Assembly: GCA_033002965.1 (NCBI GenBank)
Contig: JAURVB010013822.1
Coordinates: 35,470-99,469 of the forward strand
DNA from: Piper betle
Lineage: Eukaryota > Streptophyta > Magnoliopsida > Piperales > Piperaceae
DNA length: 64,000 nt
Reading direction: 5' to 3'
Positions 44,801 to 54,251 of this stretch are shown in pieces. Numbering within the stretch: position 1 is the first letter of the stretch; every line of letters starts with the position of its first letter. The translations under genes were made by a program, and so were the position numbers. The notes under the pieces are model-generated. The model had not been told where the DNA came from, did no database searches, and saw only the letters and a list, made by a program, of their open reading frames with translations.

Positions 44801-46365
44801 GACCCTAAAGTTTTCAGCCACTGTATTCCCAACACTACATCGAATTCTTCCAGCTGCAACACAAAAAAATCAGTTACTATCTTGTGTGCTGCTAGATCCA
44901 ATGTGATTCCTAAACACTTCCCCACGCAGCTCATTTGATCTCCATTTGCTACCTGCACCTTCATGCTGCCCTTACTCTGAATTGGTATGTTCAACTTCTG
45001 CACCACCTTCTTGTTCAAGAAATTATGTGAGCTCCCAGAATCAATGAGGACAGTTACATGTTGTCCCCCAATTTTCCCCAACACCCTCATTGTGTTCAAG
45101 GTCGACATTCCAGTCAAAGCATTCAATGATATGGCTGCCACTGCAGTGTTCTCCACCACTCCAGCCTTCTCATCCTCGCTAGCTTCTTCACCTGATAATT
45201 CTTCATCTGTTACCACATCAATCCAAAATAATTTCTTGCACTTATGTCCAACAGTGTACTTCTCATCACACTTGAAACAAAGACCTAGAGCCTTCCTTTC
45301 TTGGAGCTGTTTTACCGTGAACTTTCTCTGCCCCAAAGTATCATGGTAAGTACTTCTATTTCCCTCCTTTCCTCCATTATCACTTGTGGCTATTTCACTC
45401 TTTCTATTTCCATTTATATTGATATCACTGCTCCACTTAGACATTCTTCCCAAATATTTATTATCTCGCACAAACTTTTGCTCAAAATGTTTGGCAAGTC
45501 CTTGAGCATCTAGCAATGATGTCGGTTTCTGTGATTTTACTTCCATTCGTAACTGATCTTTAAGTCCACAAGTGTAACTGCTAATTTTTTGTTTTTCAGT
45601 CATACTTCCTGCTCTTGTAGCTAATCTATTGAACGTAATAGTGTAGTCCTTAACTGATGTCTCTTGCTTCAATCTTGTCAAATCCCCATAGAAATCTTCG
45701 TATTCTGTCGGTCCAAATTGTAGGTTCATTGCTCCTTTAAGCTGATTCCAATCAAACTCCACTTGTTGCTCTTGGAACATATCGAACCAGATTTGTGCGT
45801 CATCTTCCAAATGGAAACTGGCTAAATCCACCTTTACATGTTCTTTGATCTTATGCAGTTTAAAATACTTCTCACATCTGCTAATCCATGGTATAGGATC
45901 CTTAGTTCCATCATACTTAGGGAATGACATTTTCGATCCCTTCAGGCAGTCCTCTTGCTCATTCGAACTACCTCCATCATTCATTGCTCTACTTGAGTTC
46001 CACCTCCTTTCACCAGTTTGTTGAATTGATGGTCTTGCCTGCGATTTCTCTTGATCTGCAACAACCTTATCATAAAACGTCCTAGGAGTATTCACTTCAA
46101 CACGATCTTTTGTTCCATTACTAGTTTTATCATCAACTACAGATCTAGAATTAAGTAACAAGTCGAATTTGGTAGTCATTTCAGAAAAAACAGATAATAG
46201 TTGAGCTTGCACTTTCCTCATTTCTGCCATTTCAGTGGATCTCGGCGAAGAATTTCCAGCTCCCTCTTCCAGCTCTGATACCAGTCTGGTAGGATCTGGT
46301 TCAATTGGGCTGAGAACCAGATCCTTCCCTTTGCCTTGCTGCTTATATTGCTTCGATGGCGCCAT
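41812..46365 (-). CDS. gag-pol: Reina-like gag-pol polyprotein
   Basis: 1517 codons from the ATG at 46365 (MAPSKQYKQQGKGKD). Gag: FPKYDGTKDPIPWISRCEKY, FGPTEYEDFYGDLTRL; knuckle LCFKCDEKYTVGHKC; protease [46 protein letters not shown] and catalytic FFDD; RNase H VIECDASGVGIGAVI and TDHSSLKFL; integrase zinc finger HEGIQKTLKRL to CEVCQRF, and core VVVDRLSKYSHF, CDRDVVF and [14 protein letters not shown]; then FYGPFVISERIG and LHNVFHISQLK. The frame ends in GNSASDELDQP. The chromodomain expected here is missing; the usual family end NLEDKVFL can be read in another frame across the stop, up to the polypurine tract. The start codon lies inside the 5' LTR and the frame runs through the primer-binding site (LVSELEEGAG). 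A longer upstream reading exists only with a non-ATG start. Confidence 0.93.
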   Translation of the reverse strand: MAPSKQYKQQGKGKDLVLSPIEPDPTRLVSELEEGAGNSSPRSTEMAEMRKVQAQLLSVFSEMTTKFDLLLNSRSVVDDKTSNGTKDRVEVNTPRTFYDKVVADQEKSQARPSIQQTGERRWNSSRAMNDGGSSNEQEDCLKGSKMSFPKYDGTKDPIPWISRCEKYFKLHKIKEHVKVDLASFHLEDDAQIWFDMFQEQQVEFDWNQLKGAMNLQFGPTEYEDFYGDLTRLKQETSVKDYTITFNRLATRAGSMTEKQKISSYTCGLKDQLRMEVKSQKPTSLLDAQGLAKHFEQKFVRDNKYLGRMSKWSSDININGNRKSEIATSDNGGKEGNRSTYHDTLGQRKFTVKQLQERKALGLCFKCDEKYTVGHKCKKLFWIDVVTDEELSGEEASEDEKAGVVENTAVAAISLNALTGMSTLNTMRVLGKIGGQHVTVLIDSGSSHNFLNKKVVQKLNIPIQSKGSMKVQVANGDQMSCVGKCLGITLDLAAHKIVTDFFVLQLEEFDVVLGIQWLKTLGSIMWNFDSLTMTYKENHQVVELQGQYIPRSQLCDKKQMSRMVRKRKHGILMSLQLNGPNKTVPPEEKLQQTQVHQLGMILNTYEVVFQLPTRLPPKRSHDHRISLKNGTLPVAVKPYRYPYFQKNELEEQVKDLLSRGIIQATSSPYSSPVLLVKKKDGSWRMCIDYRALNKVTIKDRFPIPNIDELLDELHGSIYFSKLDLRSGYHQIRMHEEDVHKTAFRTHQGHYEFKVMPFGLSNAPSTFQALMNEVFSDYLRQFILVFFDDILIYSKSWKEHLEHIRLALDKLLVHELYARKDKCYFGMRKIQYLGYMISAEGVSVDREKIIAIEKWPVPRSVKSVRGFLGLAGYYRKFIRNFGTMAAPLTDLLKKTNVFNWNQLTVDSFEQLKIALTQAPVLALPDFSLPFVIECDASGVGIGAVIMQENRPIAFYSKRLHGRHLLLSTYEKEMMALVLAVQKWRHYLLGRSFVVKTDHSSLKFLWEQQIHSVAQQKWLTKLLGYDFTIEYKPGRENKVADALSRQFETTQPAEHKLETGTATQATGRDSPFEDKEVMTMAAISEPVPRWLDEIKEAYSSSRAIQSLIRKCSAGELSANWSFREGILFYKNRLYLDSQMLLVPIILKEFHDGTHEGIQKTLKRLRAIFYWSKMVQDVKTHLKNCEVCQRFKSSTLTPAGLLQPLPIPNQIWTAVSMDFITGMPRSLGKDTILVVVDRLSKYSHFVALTHPFTANDIAQIYFDHIFKLHGMPTSIVCDRDVVFTSQFWNELFKLQGVAFNYSSAYHPQTDGQTEVVNKVLEQYLRCFSGDRPGTWVRWLAWAEYCYNTSFQSSIRMSPFEAMYNMPPPSLLNYVPGTAKSNEVDQTLRNRDQLLLELTENLKNAQVRMKHYHDLRRRDVEFQVGQSVFLKLQQYRQSSLRSRRITKLAAKFYGPFVISERIGAVSYRLQLPPDCKLHNVFHISQLKASVNADVPIQSSIPEILTSENCRSGNSASDELDQP
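46269..46283 (-). other. Primer-binding site (tRNA-iMet) of Reina-like element
   Basis: The minus strand reads TGGTATCAGAGCTGG, three bases from the LTR end at 46287. It is also coding: it lies in frame inside gag. Confidence 0.93.
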
Positions 46366-46649
46366 CACTGGATCGAAGCAGAGCAGAACAGAGAAGAACA
46401 GAGCAATCCGAGAATCGAAATTGCAGAAAACTGAATTAAGATCAATAGGAATAAGAAGAAGAACGAAGAAGAACAGCAAAAGCAGTTACTTCCTCTCCAA
46501 GACAATTCAATTTCATAGATTTCAAAAGATCCCTCATTCATCTCAATTCCCTCCTTTTATACACATTCAAACGCGTGAAATGACAAAACTACCCTTAAGA
46601 CCCTAACTAACATAACAACCACCATACAATACTCACTATATTCATTCCA
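46287..46649 (-). repeat. 5' LTR of Reina-like element
   Basis: 363 bp, holding the core promoter and the first 26 codons of gag. It matches 41419-41781. Confidence 0.95.
46553..46561 (-). promoter_or_regulatory. TATA box in 5' LTR
   Basis: The minus strand reads TATAAAAGG. Transcription would begin about 30 bp further on (near 46525), some 160 nt before the gag ATG at 46365, so the ATG would be present in the genomic RNA. The same box exists in the 3' LTR. Confidence 0.7.
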
Positions 46650-48011
46650 GGTTGTATTTGGATTTAGTTCTCCGTTGGCTTTTTGGGTTGATCATTTAAT
46701 GCTTTGAGAATCTTGGATGTGGCAGTTACGTACCTCAGTTCAGTCATGCTCTTATTTGAGTTTGATTTGATTTTTCGGCCAATATGTTCTCATCTGACTT
46801 TGACTTCTGACCTCAATTCTCATTTGTAAAGTCTTATTTTTTCATGCCAACTTTAAACTTCAACTTATGACCAACGGTATATATATATATATATAGAAAA
46901 TTTTGATACACTGGGTTGCCTGCCCATCACTTAAAGTTTTAATACAGTGTGTTGCCTGCCCATCACTTTAGACCTCCGTATCTCTCCACCGCAAACTCCC
47001 TTTACTGTGCCATCACTACCACCGTCTTCGTCTCGCCGGCAACAAACACCGCCCTTGCTCCAACCCTAGCACCGTCCTGACCCACCGGAAAACAGCCTCG
47101 AAGACTAGTGGATTTCTGGCACACGCCAGCACCGTCGTGACTTTAGAGCGCCACTGCCGCCGTACGGTCGCACCTCCAGCCATGCCACCACCGGATATCG
47201 ACATCTCTCAGCAAGGTCTGTGGATTGAAACCTTTCCTGCTTGCCACCGTTGCCCCAGTCGCTGCCGACGATGCCGTTTTGTGCCGGCAATAATAGTCCA
47301 TACTGCCTCCCATTTCTCTCATTTTCCGGTCGACCGCCGCCATCCTGCCTCCGTGACACCCGTCACTTTGACTTGCGTCACCCAAAATGTTGATTCCAAT
47401 CAACCGTGGCCCCTATGGCCCCGCCGACCGCCGTCGCCGTCGCCCTTTTCTGCTCCTGCCGTTGCAACCACGCCCCCGACTCGGTTCGACTATTTTCTGC
47501 TGAACCAGTTTGGTCCAGATTTTCACCCAAGGTGGTTCGGTTCAGTTTTACAACCAGACCGGACCAGACTTGATTCACGTCGTTTTTACCCATTTTTGGT
47601 CTGTTTGCAGTAATTCGAAATTCCCTGCACATCTTTTGATACATTCTCATACAGTTGACATGTTTGGGACATTTTTGGGTGTTTTCATATTTATTTATTT
47701 ATTTATTTATTTATTTATTAAATTATTTATTTGTTTATTTATTCATTATTTGAATCGTGTTTTATTACTAGTTGATATTTATTATTGATTTACGTGCAAG
47801 TGATTTATTTTATGTAACCATATAGCATTGTTATACTTATAATCAGATATATTTTAGTGTCTTGCATGATTTATTTTATAATGTTATTATATAATTATTT
47901 TAATTATGTGATTCACGTATTATTAAAAAATATAATTATTTTATTTATTTCTAATTTATGCATGTGAGTTATTGCTTAATTATTTCACGACTTGTAAAGT
48001 ATTGATAATAT
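46650..48011. other. Spacer with C-rich and simple-repeat segments
   Basis: 46878-46895 is a (TA)n run. A block ACTGGGTTGCCTGCCCATCACTT is repeated in tandem near 46908 and 46945. 46980-47600 is GC-richer, with overlapping low-complexity frames on both strands (Pro/Arg type) that I do not accept as genes. 47689-47725 is an (ATTT)n microsatellite. The rest is AT-rich. Confidence 0.5.
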
Positions 48012-48892
48012 CATGGTTGCATAAATCGGAATCGGAATCGGAATCGGTTTTCCGGTGAATCGGAATCGGAATCGGAATCGGTCTGAATCGGCCAGGAATC
48101 GGTTCAGTTGAATCGGTCCAAATTAATTTAATCGGTTATATATAATAATTTGATAATTCATAATATAAATATATTAAAATTAGGTATTGATGTTATTTTG
48201 ATATTATTCTGTGTATTATAGTTTATGATATTTTTAAATATTTTTTAAGATTTTTTTAAATTATTTATAAATTAATTATTATTTTTGACTCGAGTTACAC
48301 TCGAGTCAACTTTTAATTACGAGAATGCCACCCTCCCCTCCCTACCCCGCGCCGGCGGCGAGCCCGGAGTCGGGGACGCACGGCGGAGGCGGAAACGGGG
48401 CGGCGGCGTGGTCGGACGGCCGTGGCGGAGCTGCGGCGGAAGCAGAGCGGAGGGCGGCGACCCCGGAGTCGGGGACGCACGGCGAGGGCGGAAACGGGGC
48501 GGCGGCATGGTCGGACGGCAGTGGCGTGGTCGGACGGCCGTGGCGGAGCTGCGGCGGAAGCGGAGCGGAGGGCGGCGGAAGCGGAGCGGAGGGCGGCGGA
48601 GCGAGCGCGACGGCGAGCGGGAGGGTTTTAAAGCCAAATTACCATTTTACCCATGCTTAATTAATTTAATTAAAATCATACCTAGGGTATTTTAGTAATT
48701 TCGTAAAAACCGATTCCGATTTAAATCGGCCGATTCCGATTCCGAGTTAAATCGGTCGGAATCGGCCGAAATCGGCCGATTCAGTGACCGATTCGGGGCC
48801 GACCGATTCGGCCCCGAAATCGGATCGGCATCGCGCCGATCCGATGTAAATCGGCCGATTCCGCACGGAATCGGCCGATTTTCTCAACCCGG
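48012..48892. mobile_element. hAT-type non-autonomous element with GC-rich insert, 881 bp
   Basis: It is flanked by the perfect 8-bp duplication GATAATAT (48004-48011 and 48893-48900). The ends CATGGTTGCATAAATCGG and, in reverse complement, CCGGGTTGAGAAAATCGG match at 13 of 18 positions. Both arms are built from AATCGGAATCGG and AATCGGCCGATT motifs. The middle (about 48325-48625) is GC-rich with repeats of CGGAGTCGGGGACGCACGGC and AGCGGAGGGCGGCG. There is no transposase. hAT-type is inferred from the 8-bp duplication. Confidence 0.8.
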
Positions 48893-49502
48893 GATAATAT
48901 ACAATTTTTCATGTATTTATTATTGTGTTATGTTAGATCATACCCGGTAATAGGGTTTTGCTTGTTTTGTGTGTCATTCATGTTTAGTTGACTTATTTAC
49001 ATTGTTTAGACTATTTATTGGTATGAACATGCACATACTTCATTATGCATCATTTAGATTAGAGTTATTTATTGAGTTGTGTTTTCCATATAGGCTTCTG
49101 AGCTCGCCATTAGAATGCACGCGTGGAACTTGGATTACAGGTCTGTTAAGGCTCCCCTTCTCTCTTTTAACACTATACTATTTCGCATTTTATTTTTATT
49201 GTAGGACATCTTAAGTGGATATTTTATCTTATTCCACTTAGCACTTATTTGAAAAACAATATATCAAGTGGTGCATTTATTGGAAAACTCACTTGATGCA
49301 GGATTCTTAAAAATGGATTTTCAACGTGATTTATAAACCTTGAGAATATGATCCCTCAATATGATTTCAGAAAGTGAACATTGCTTCAGGTTGCCTTATT
49401 TATATGGGGCTTATTATATTATTTATGTCTCAAGCCATAAACATTCTTTTGTTGAATGTTGTGTGCACGTGAGCTATGGAAGATGCTTACTCTTGTCGAG
49501 GA
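48893..49502. other. AT-rich spacer
   Basis: No gene recognised. The tone of the sequence (short phrases shared with other chromovirus LTRs) suggests decayed LTR DNA, but I could not match it to a specific copy. Confidence 0.35.
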
Positions 49503-49670
49503 TGTCAGGCATGTTACTCCTCTTGAAGAAGGCAAGGAGGGTAGACCATGTTACTCCTATCCTCTTGAAGAAGGCAAGGAGGGTAGACCATGTTACTCCT
49601 ATTGAGGAGGCATGTTACTCCTCTTGAAGAAGGCAAGGAGGGTAGACCATGTTACTCCTATTGAGGAGGG
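49503..49670. repeat. Minisatellite next to TRIM array
   Basis: The phrase CATGTTACTCCTCTTGAAGA followed by AGGCAAGGAGGGTAGAC is repeated three times in variant form, with shorter CATGTTACTCCTATTGAGGA units between. Confidence 0.88.
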
Positions 49671-49671
49671 C

Positions 49672-50354
49672 TGTAACGACCCAGCCCAAAGTGCAACGTA
49701 ATGGGCATCTATAGTCCATTCCCACTTATAAACATGATCTTCTAAGGGATCTCACAATCCACCCACCTTAGGAATTTCGTCCCCGAAATGCCTATTCTCG
49801 CCCAGTTGCTAGGCCCAGCCCACGACCTTTCTGGCCCGTAACCGGTAGCCTAGCCAACGTTTCTAATCCAGCCCACCATCTAACACGAAACCAGGTCGGC
49901 TCTGTAACGACCCGGCCCAAAGTGCAACGTAATAGGCCAAGTTATTTCTTTAAAATGGGTACCCCGGAAGTTAAAGATCTATAGTCCATTCCCACTTATA
50001 AACAGGATCTTCTCCCAGTAGGTATTAGATGTGGGACTAAGTTGAGGGATCTCACAATCCACCCACCTTAGGGAATTTCGTCCCCGAAATGCCTATTCTT
50101 GGCTCGTTGCTAGCCCCAGCCCACGACCTTTTTAGCCCATGACCACGTTTCTAATCTAGCCTACCATCTAACATGGAACCAGGTTGGCTCTGATACCATT
50201 TGTAACGACCCAGCCCAAAGTGCAACCTAATGGGCTAAGTCATTTCTTTAAAATGGGTACCCCGAAAGTTAAAGATCTATAGTTCATTCCCACTTATAAA
50301 CAGGATCTTCTCCCAGTAAATATTAGATGTGGGACTAAGTTAAGGATCTCAACA
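49672..50354 (-). mobile_element. TRIM array: three LTRs and two internal segments
   Basis: Terminal-repeat retrotransposon in miniature, no coding capacity. LTRs at 49672-49756 (85 bp, internally deleted), 49903-50056 (154 bp) and 50201-50354 (154 bp), each TGTAACGACC to TCACA or TCAACA. Internal segments of about 145 bp carry a polypurine tract (TAAGGTGGGTGGAT on the minus strand) and a primer-binding site. The whole array is flanked by the perfect duplication AGGGC (49667-49671 and 50355-50359). Confidence 0.93.
50186..50198 (-). other. Primer-binding site of TRIM
   Basis: The minus strand reads TGGTATCAGAGCC two bases from the LTR at 50201. The equivalent site before the LTR at 49903 is mostly deleted (only GAGCC remains). 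Confidence 0.9.
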
Positions 50355-52874
50355 AGGGCCACATTATCATTTCATTTCTACACTTTGAGCTTCTTACACT
50401 CTGAGAATTGTAGAGTATTAGGTATCATATCCTACAGCGCATGTTATGATTGTAGTGTACTTGGCTATTGGGTCTCTTGGGCTCTGACATCTAGAGGCAT
50501 AGAGGTTATCGATGGCGGTTTCCACATTGACAAGTTCATGCTTCAAATGTCCCCCAGCTGCACTAGGGGTTTTGCGGTGGTTTTGCCCTAGATAGAGTTC
50601 TTATGGGGAATTATATTATGGCTTTATTTTTTGTGAGCCATTAACTCACTTGCCAATTACTGTTTAGTTTTTAGGGGACTAATGTCACCTATTATTGGCG
50701 TATATATATATATATATATATATATGTAAAACCTTGGCAATAGTTAATTGGAGAGGAAGGACATGAGGACCTCATAGACACATACCTAACGCATGTCTCT
50801 TGATGTTTATCTTTAAATTTATTTATCTTTTCATTACTATATTATGACTAATGGTTTGAAGACTTGCATGAGTATTTTTGCTTTGGTTGTGATGTGGTTT
50901 ATGGCATACATGTAGTACAACTCTATGATTAGAGTTATGGTATTGGTATCAATTTCGATCATATTTTATTTTCATTCCATTGCACCTAAAATTTTATTAG
51001 GCCGTTGGATCTCATTTTATGCATTCACAGCATTTTGTTTGCCCTCTTTTATTTTGAGACACTTAGACTGGTTGCTTAAATCCTTGTTGCTTAGTCTAAC
51101 TTATTGATTGGTTAAAGGCAGGACTTGAATTAAGTGTAAGATTTCGGTCCGGTTCCTTTGTGAACCGGATTGAAGTATTACATGCAGTGAGGAAGGCGGC
51201 TACGAGTGCTCGGTCGGAGAAGGGATCATCTTCGTATCAAGAGAAGAAGACAGCTTGGAGAAGTCTGGCGGGAGTGGGTCGAAGTACAAGGGTTAGGCCC
51301 ACCTCTCACGGTGGTGTTGGTGGTAGCAGAGCTTGCAGAGACGGTAATGGAGGAGCAGTTGGGGGAGCAGTAAGTCATCTCTCCCTCCTCGTCGGAGAAG
51401 ACTAGCGGCAAAGACCTCTGTCCGGCTTTGTTCAGTGGCGGCAGCAGTTGAAGCTCGGGGTTGGGCATTGATGGTACGAGGAGGGGTGGTCGGGTGCGGT
51501 GGGAGTGCTAAAGATTGGGAATCCCCAGCACTCTAAATTGATTTTTTTACCCACATCGGAATGCAAATTTTTCTTCTCTAAATAAATCAAAGTTTATATT
51601 GATGACTATTTTTACTTCCACACCATACATTAAAATTAAAACTAATTAATATGGTAAGATAATAAGATACATTTTTGGTCGCACATCTACCCGTCTTCTA
51701 TCTTGTTCTTTACACTTGGACGGCTCTTCCAAGTTCCTTGCATATGTAAATAAAAAATAAAAAAGTAAAAATAAAATTAAAAAGTTCCTTGCATTATGCA
51801 TTATTTCAAGGAGAAAGTAATCGACACCATTGTCACCCTTTGATGATGTATACCAAAATGATAAAATCAGGAGGTATAAATCAAATGCCGTCAATAAATA
51901 TTAAAAAAAGCATGAAATTTTCACTCAACCTTGTTAAACTAGTCAAAGACCCGGCAAATATTTCATAAACTTATTAATCACACATATTAAGAATATTTAA
52001 AATTATTTCTAAAAATATTATTACATATTAAATGTAAATAAAATTTTAATTTCTATTTAACTTTAATAAAATATTTACTTTTTTAAAGAACAATTGCTGT
52101 ATACAAATATTACAAGTGGTTTAATTTTATACTAAAATAAGTAATAATTTTAAAAACTATTGATAAATAAAAATTAAAATTTGATAAAAAATATAATGAT
52201 AAAATAGAATTTATCATTTTTAAATTTCCAATTCGGATTAAATTATAGTTAAAGCTTCCCTAACGATAACTAATAATAATTGAAAAAATAGAAATAATAA
52301 TTACGTATATTTTATTAAGTAGTTAACTTTGATTTGATTAATATAATTATAATATATAAGTAAAAGTTTAAAGATTTTTATAGAATTCTCACTAAGTAAA
52401 AATTATGATTTGACTAAGTTTTTTAATATTTAAATAGAATTTACCATTTTTTTAAAAGAATCATATTCGATTAGAATTAAACTTTTAATTTTTCCTAATG
52501 TTAAATGATAATAAATAAATAAATAAATAAAAATAATTATATGCACATATTAAATAATAAACTATAACTATTGATATAATTGATAATATATTAGTAAAAT
52601 TCAACAATTTTTTTGAATTCTTAATTTGAGTAGGATTAAGCTCCAAAAATTTTCCTAACATAGTGATAATCTTATGAAAGGTCTTACAAATACAGCTGTA
52701 ACTTGTAAGAACCAATCATCTATCATCAAGATACTACTCATTAAATATCACTAATGGCATTTTTAAAATTTTAGCAATAAATGGGTAAAATTTTCTAAAT
52801 TTACAAAAATAACGCATCAGAAGCATAAAGACATGGCGCCAAAATGAGCCACAACTAAAAAAGAAAAAAAAGTT
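50355..52874. other. Spacer without a supported gene
   Basis: 50701-50725 is a (TA)n run. 51130-51530 is GC-richer with short open frames on both strands but no recognised family. 51540-52870 is very AT-rich (many A and T runs). Nothing else was identified. Confidence 0.4.
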
Positions 52875-53468
52875 CTAATGCTTTAATATAAAAAGAAGGT
52901 TGAAGCAGTATTATTGGATATATTTCATAAAAAGATTGTATCGTGGTTAACATATTTTGTGTTCAAATTAATTATAATTACCTTTAAGAAAACTAATTCT
53001 GCGCTCTATCAAATGCAAAAAAAAAATTTTCTCCTTTTTTAAGAATAATAATTCTTTCAATAAAAAAAAGACCTAGGTGACCCACTTGTATGCATAAGTG
53101 ACCCTCTAGTAACCATGATTATTCTAGACTCCCCTCTTAAAGGCAATTATTGTTCACAAAATAATAAATTACTAATGCTTTAATATAAAAAGAAGGTTGA
53201 AGCAGTATTATTTGATATATTTTATATAAAAAATATACATATTTAATGTATTTTGTGTTCAAATTAATTGTAATTATTTTTGAGTGAACTAATTATGTGC
53301 TCTCCAAATGCTAAAAAAGAATATCTTTTCTCCTATCCCTTAATAAATTTTAAAAATAATAATTCTTCCAACAAAAAAAACCTAGGTGACCCACTTGTAT
53401 GCATAAGTGACCCTCTAGTAACCATGATTATTCTAGACTCCCAGGCAATTATTGTCCACAAAATAATA
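52875..53468. repeat. 297-bp tandem duplication
   Basis: The copy starting CTAATGCTTTAATATAAAAA at 52875 recurs at 53172. Both contain CCTAGGTGACCCACTTGTAT and AACCATGATTATTCTAGACT. Several substitutions and small indels separate them. It lies 0.8-1.4 kb downstream of the CUL3 stop. Confidence 0.93.
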
Positions 53469-54251
53469 AATTCATTATAACTTTTTACATAAAATATAAT
53501 AAACTACTACTTTAGTAGGGTTAGCTGTTTTCAACATTTCATGTCATTTATTTATGATTTTTTTGCTAACCTAATAGACAGACCCTGAAAGTAGAACCTT
53601 CTAGCTTTGTGTCCATAATACACTCATCCCAATCCTGTTTGAGCCCCATAACACTGCCATTATTTATTATTTGTTTTTAATTAAAAATACTTGCATTAAC
53701 ACAAATAAACACCTTATTGTTATTGTTATTAAATGAAGGGATACAATTTTTTTCTCGAATGTTCACCTTCCTGTCTAGACTTCAGAACATACAGCAAAAA
53801 TTGTGAAAAACCAAAAAATTGAAAGTCTTGTAACTTTTTAGTCTTCACTTTAAAAAAAAACACTTGAAAGTAAAACTCATACTATATGAGAACAATCCAT
53901 CCACTCTAAGAACGTCACTCTACTGCATGATTAGCATTGCAAAGTACAATGCAAACAAAGCTGCAAAGACTATGGTCGTAGAAGTTCCATTACTCATTAT
54001 AGCTACCATGCTATTTATTGTTAATAACGCAATTGCCTCATCTTGAAAGAACTTAGACAAATACTAGATACCAATAATCTAAAATTCACTATGCGCCTTT
54101 CTCTGCACTGTTCATGATAAAATGGAAAGAAATTTTGCCAGGCAATATAAAAAAAGTTCAAAAGAACATTTGCTCGCTTACAGGCTGAGACCGCCATCTG
54201 AATACATTCAGCAGCAAGAACTGTCAAAGCATGGTAATTTTCAAGGTAAAG
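53469..54251 (-). other. 3' flank and probable 3' UTR of CUL3
   Basis: No other gene is seen. On the minus strand AATAAATAG near 54013-54018 is a possible polyadenylation signal about 235 bp after the CUL3 stop. Confidence 0.45.

Larger units (their letters stand above)
41419..46649 (-). mobile_element. Intact Reina-like Ty3/gypsy element, probably recent
   Basis: A 5231-bp minus-strand element with 363-bp LTRs at both ends that look identical wherever I compared them, a perfect 5-bp duplication GGTTG (41414-41418 and 46650-46654), a tRNA-iMet primer-binding site, a polypurine tract (41782-41793) and one uninterrupted gag-pol frame. These features point to a young insertion that may still be active. 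It belongs to the same family as the gag-protease remnant at 12.6-14.5 kb. Confidence 0.95.

Noticed and set aside
48285..48695. Overlapping long frames in the GC-rich core of the 48-kb element
   Set aside because: Open on both strands in several frames because the tract lacks A/T-rich stop codons; no similarity seen.
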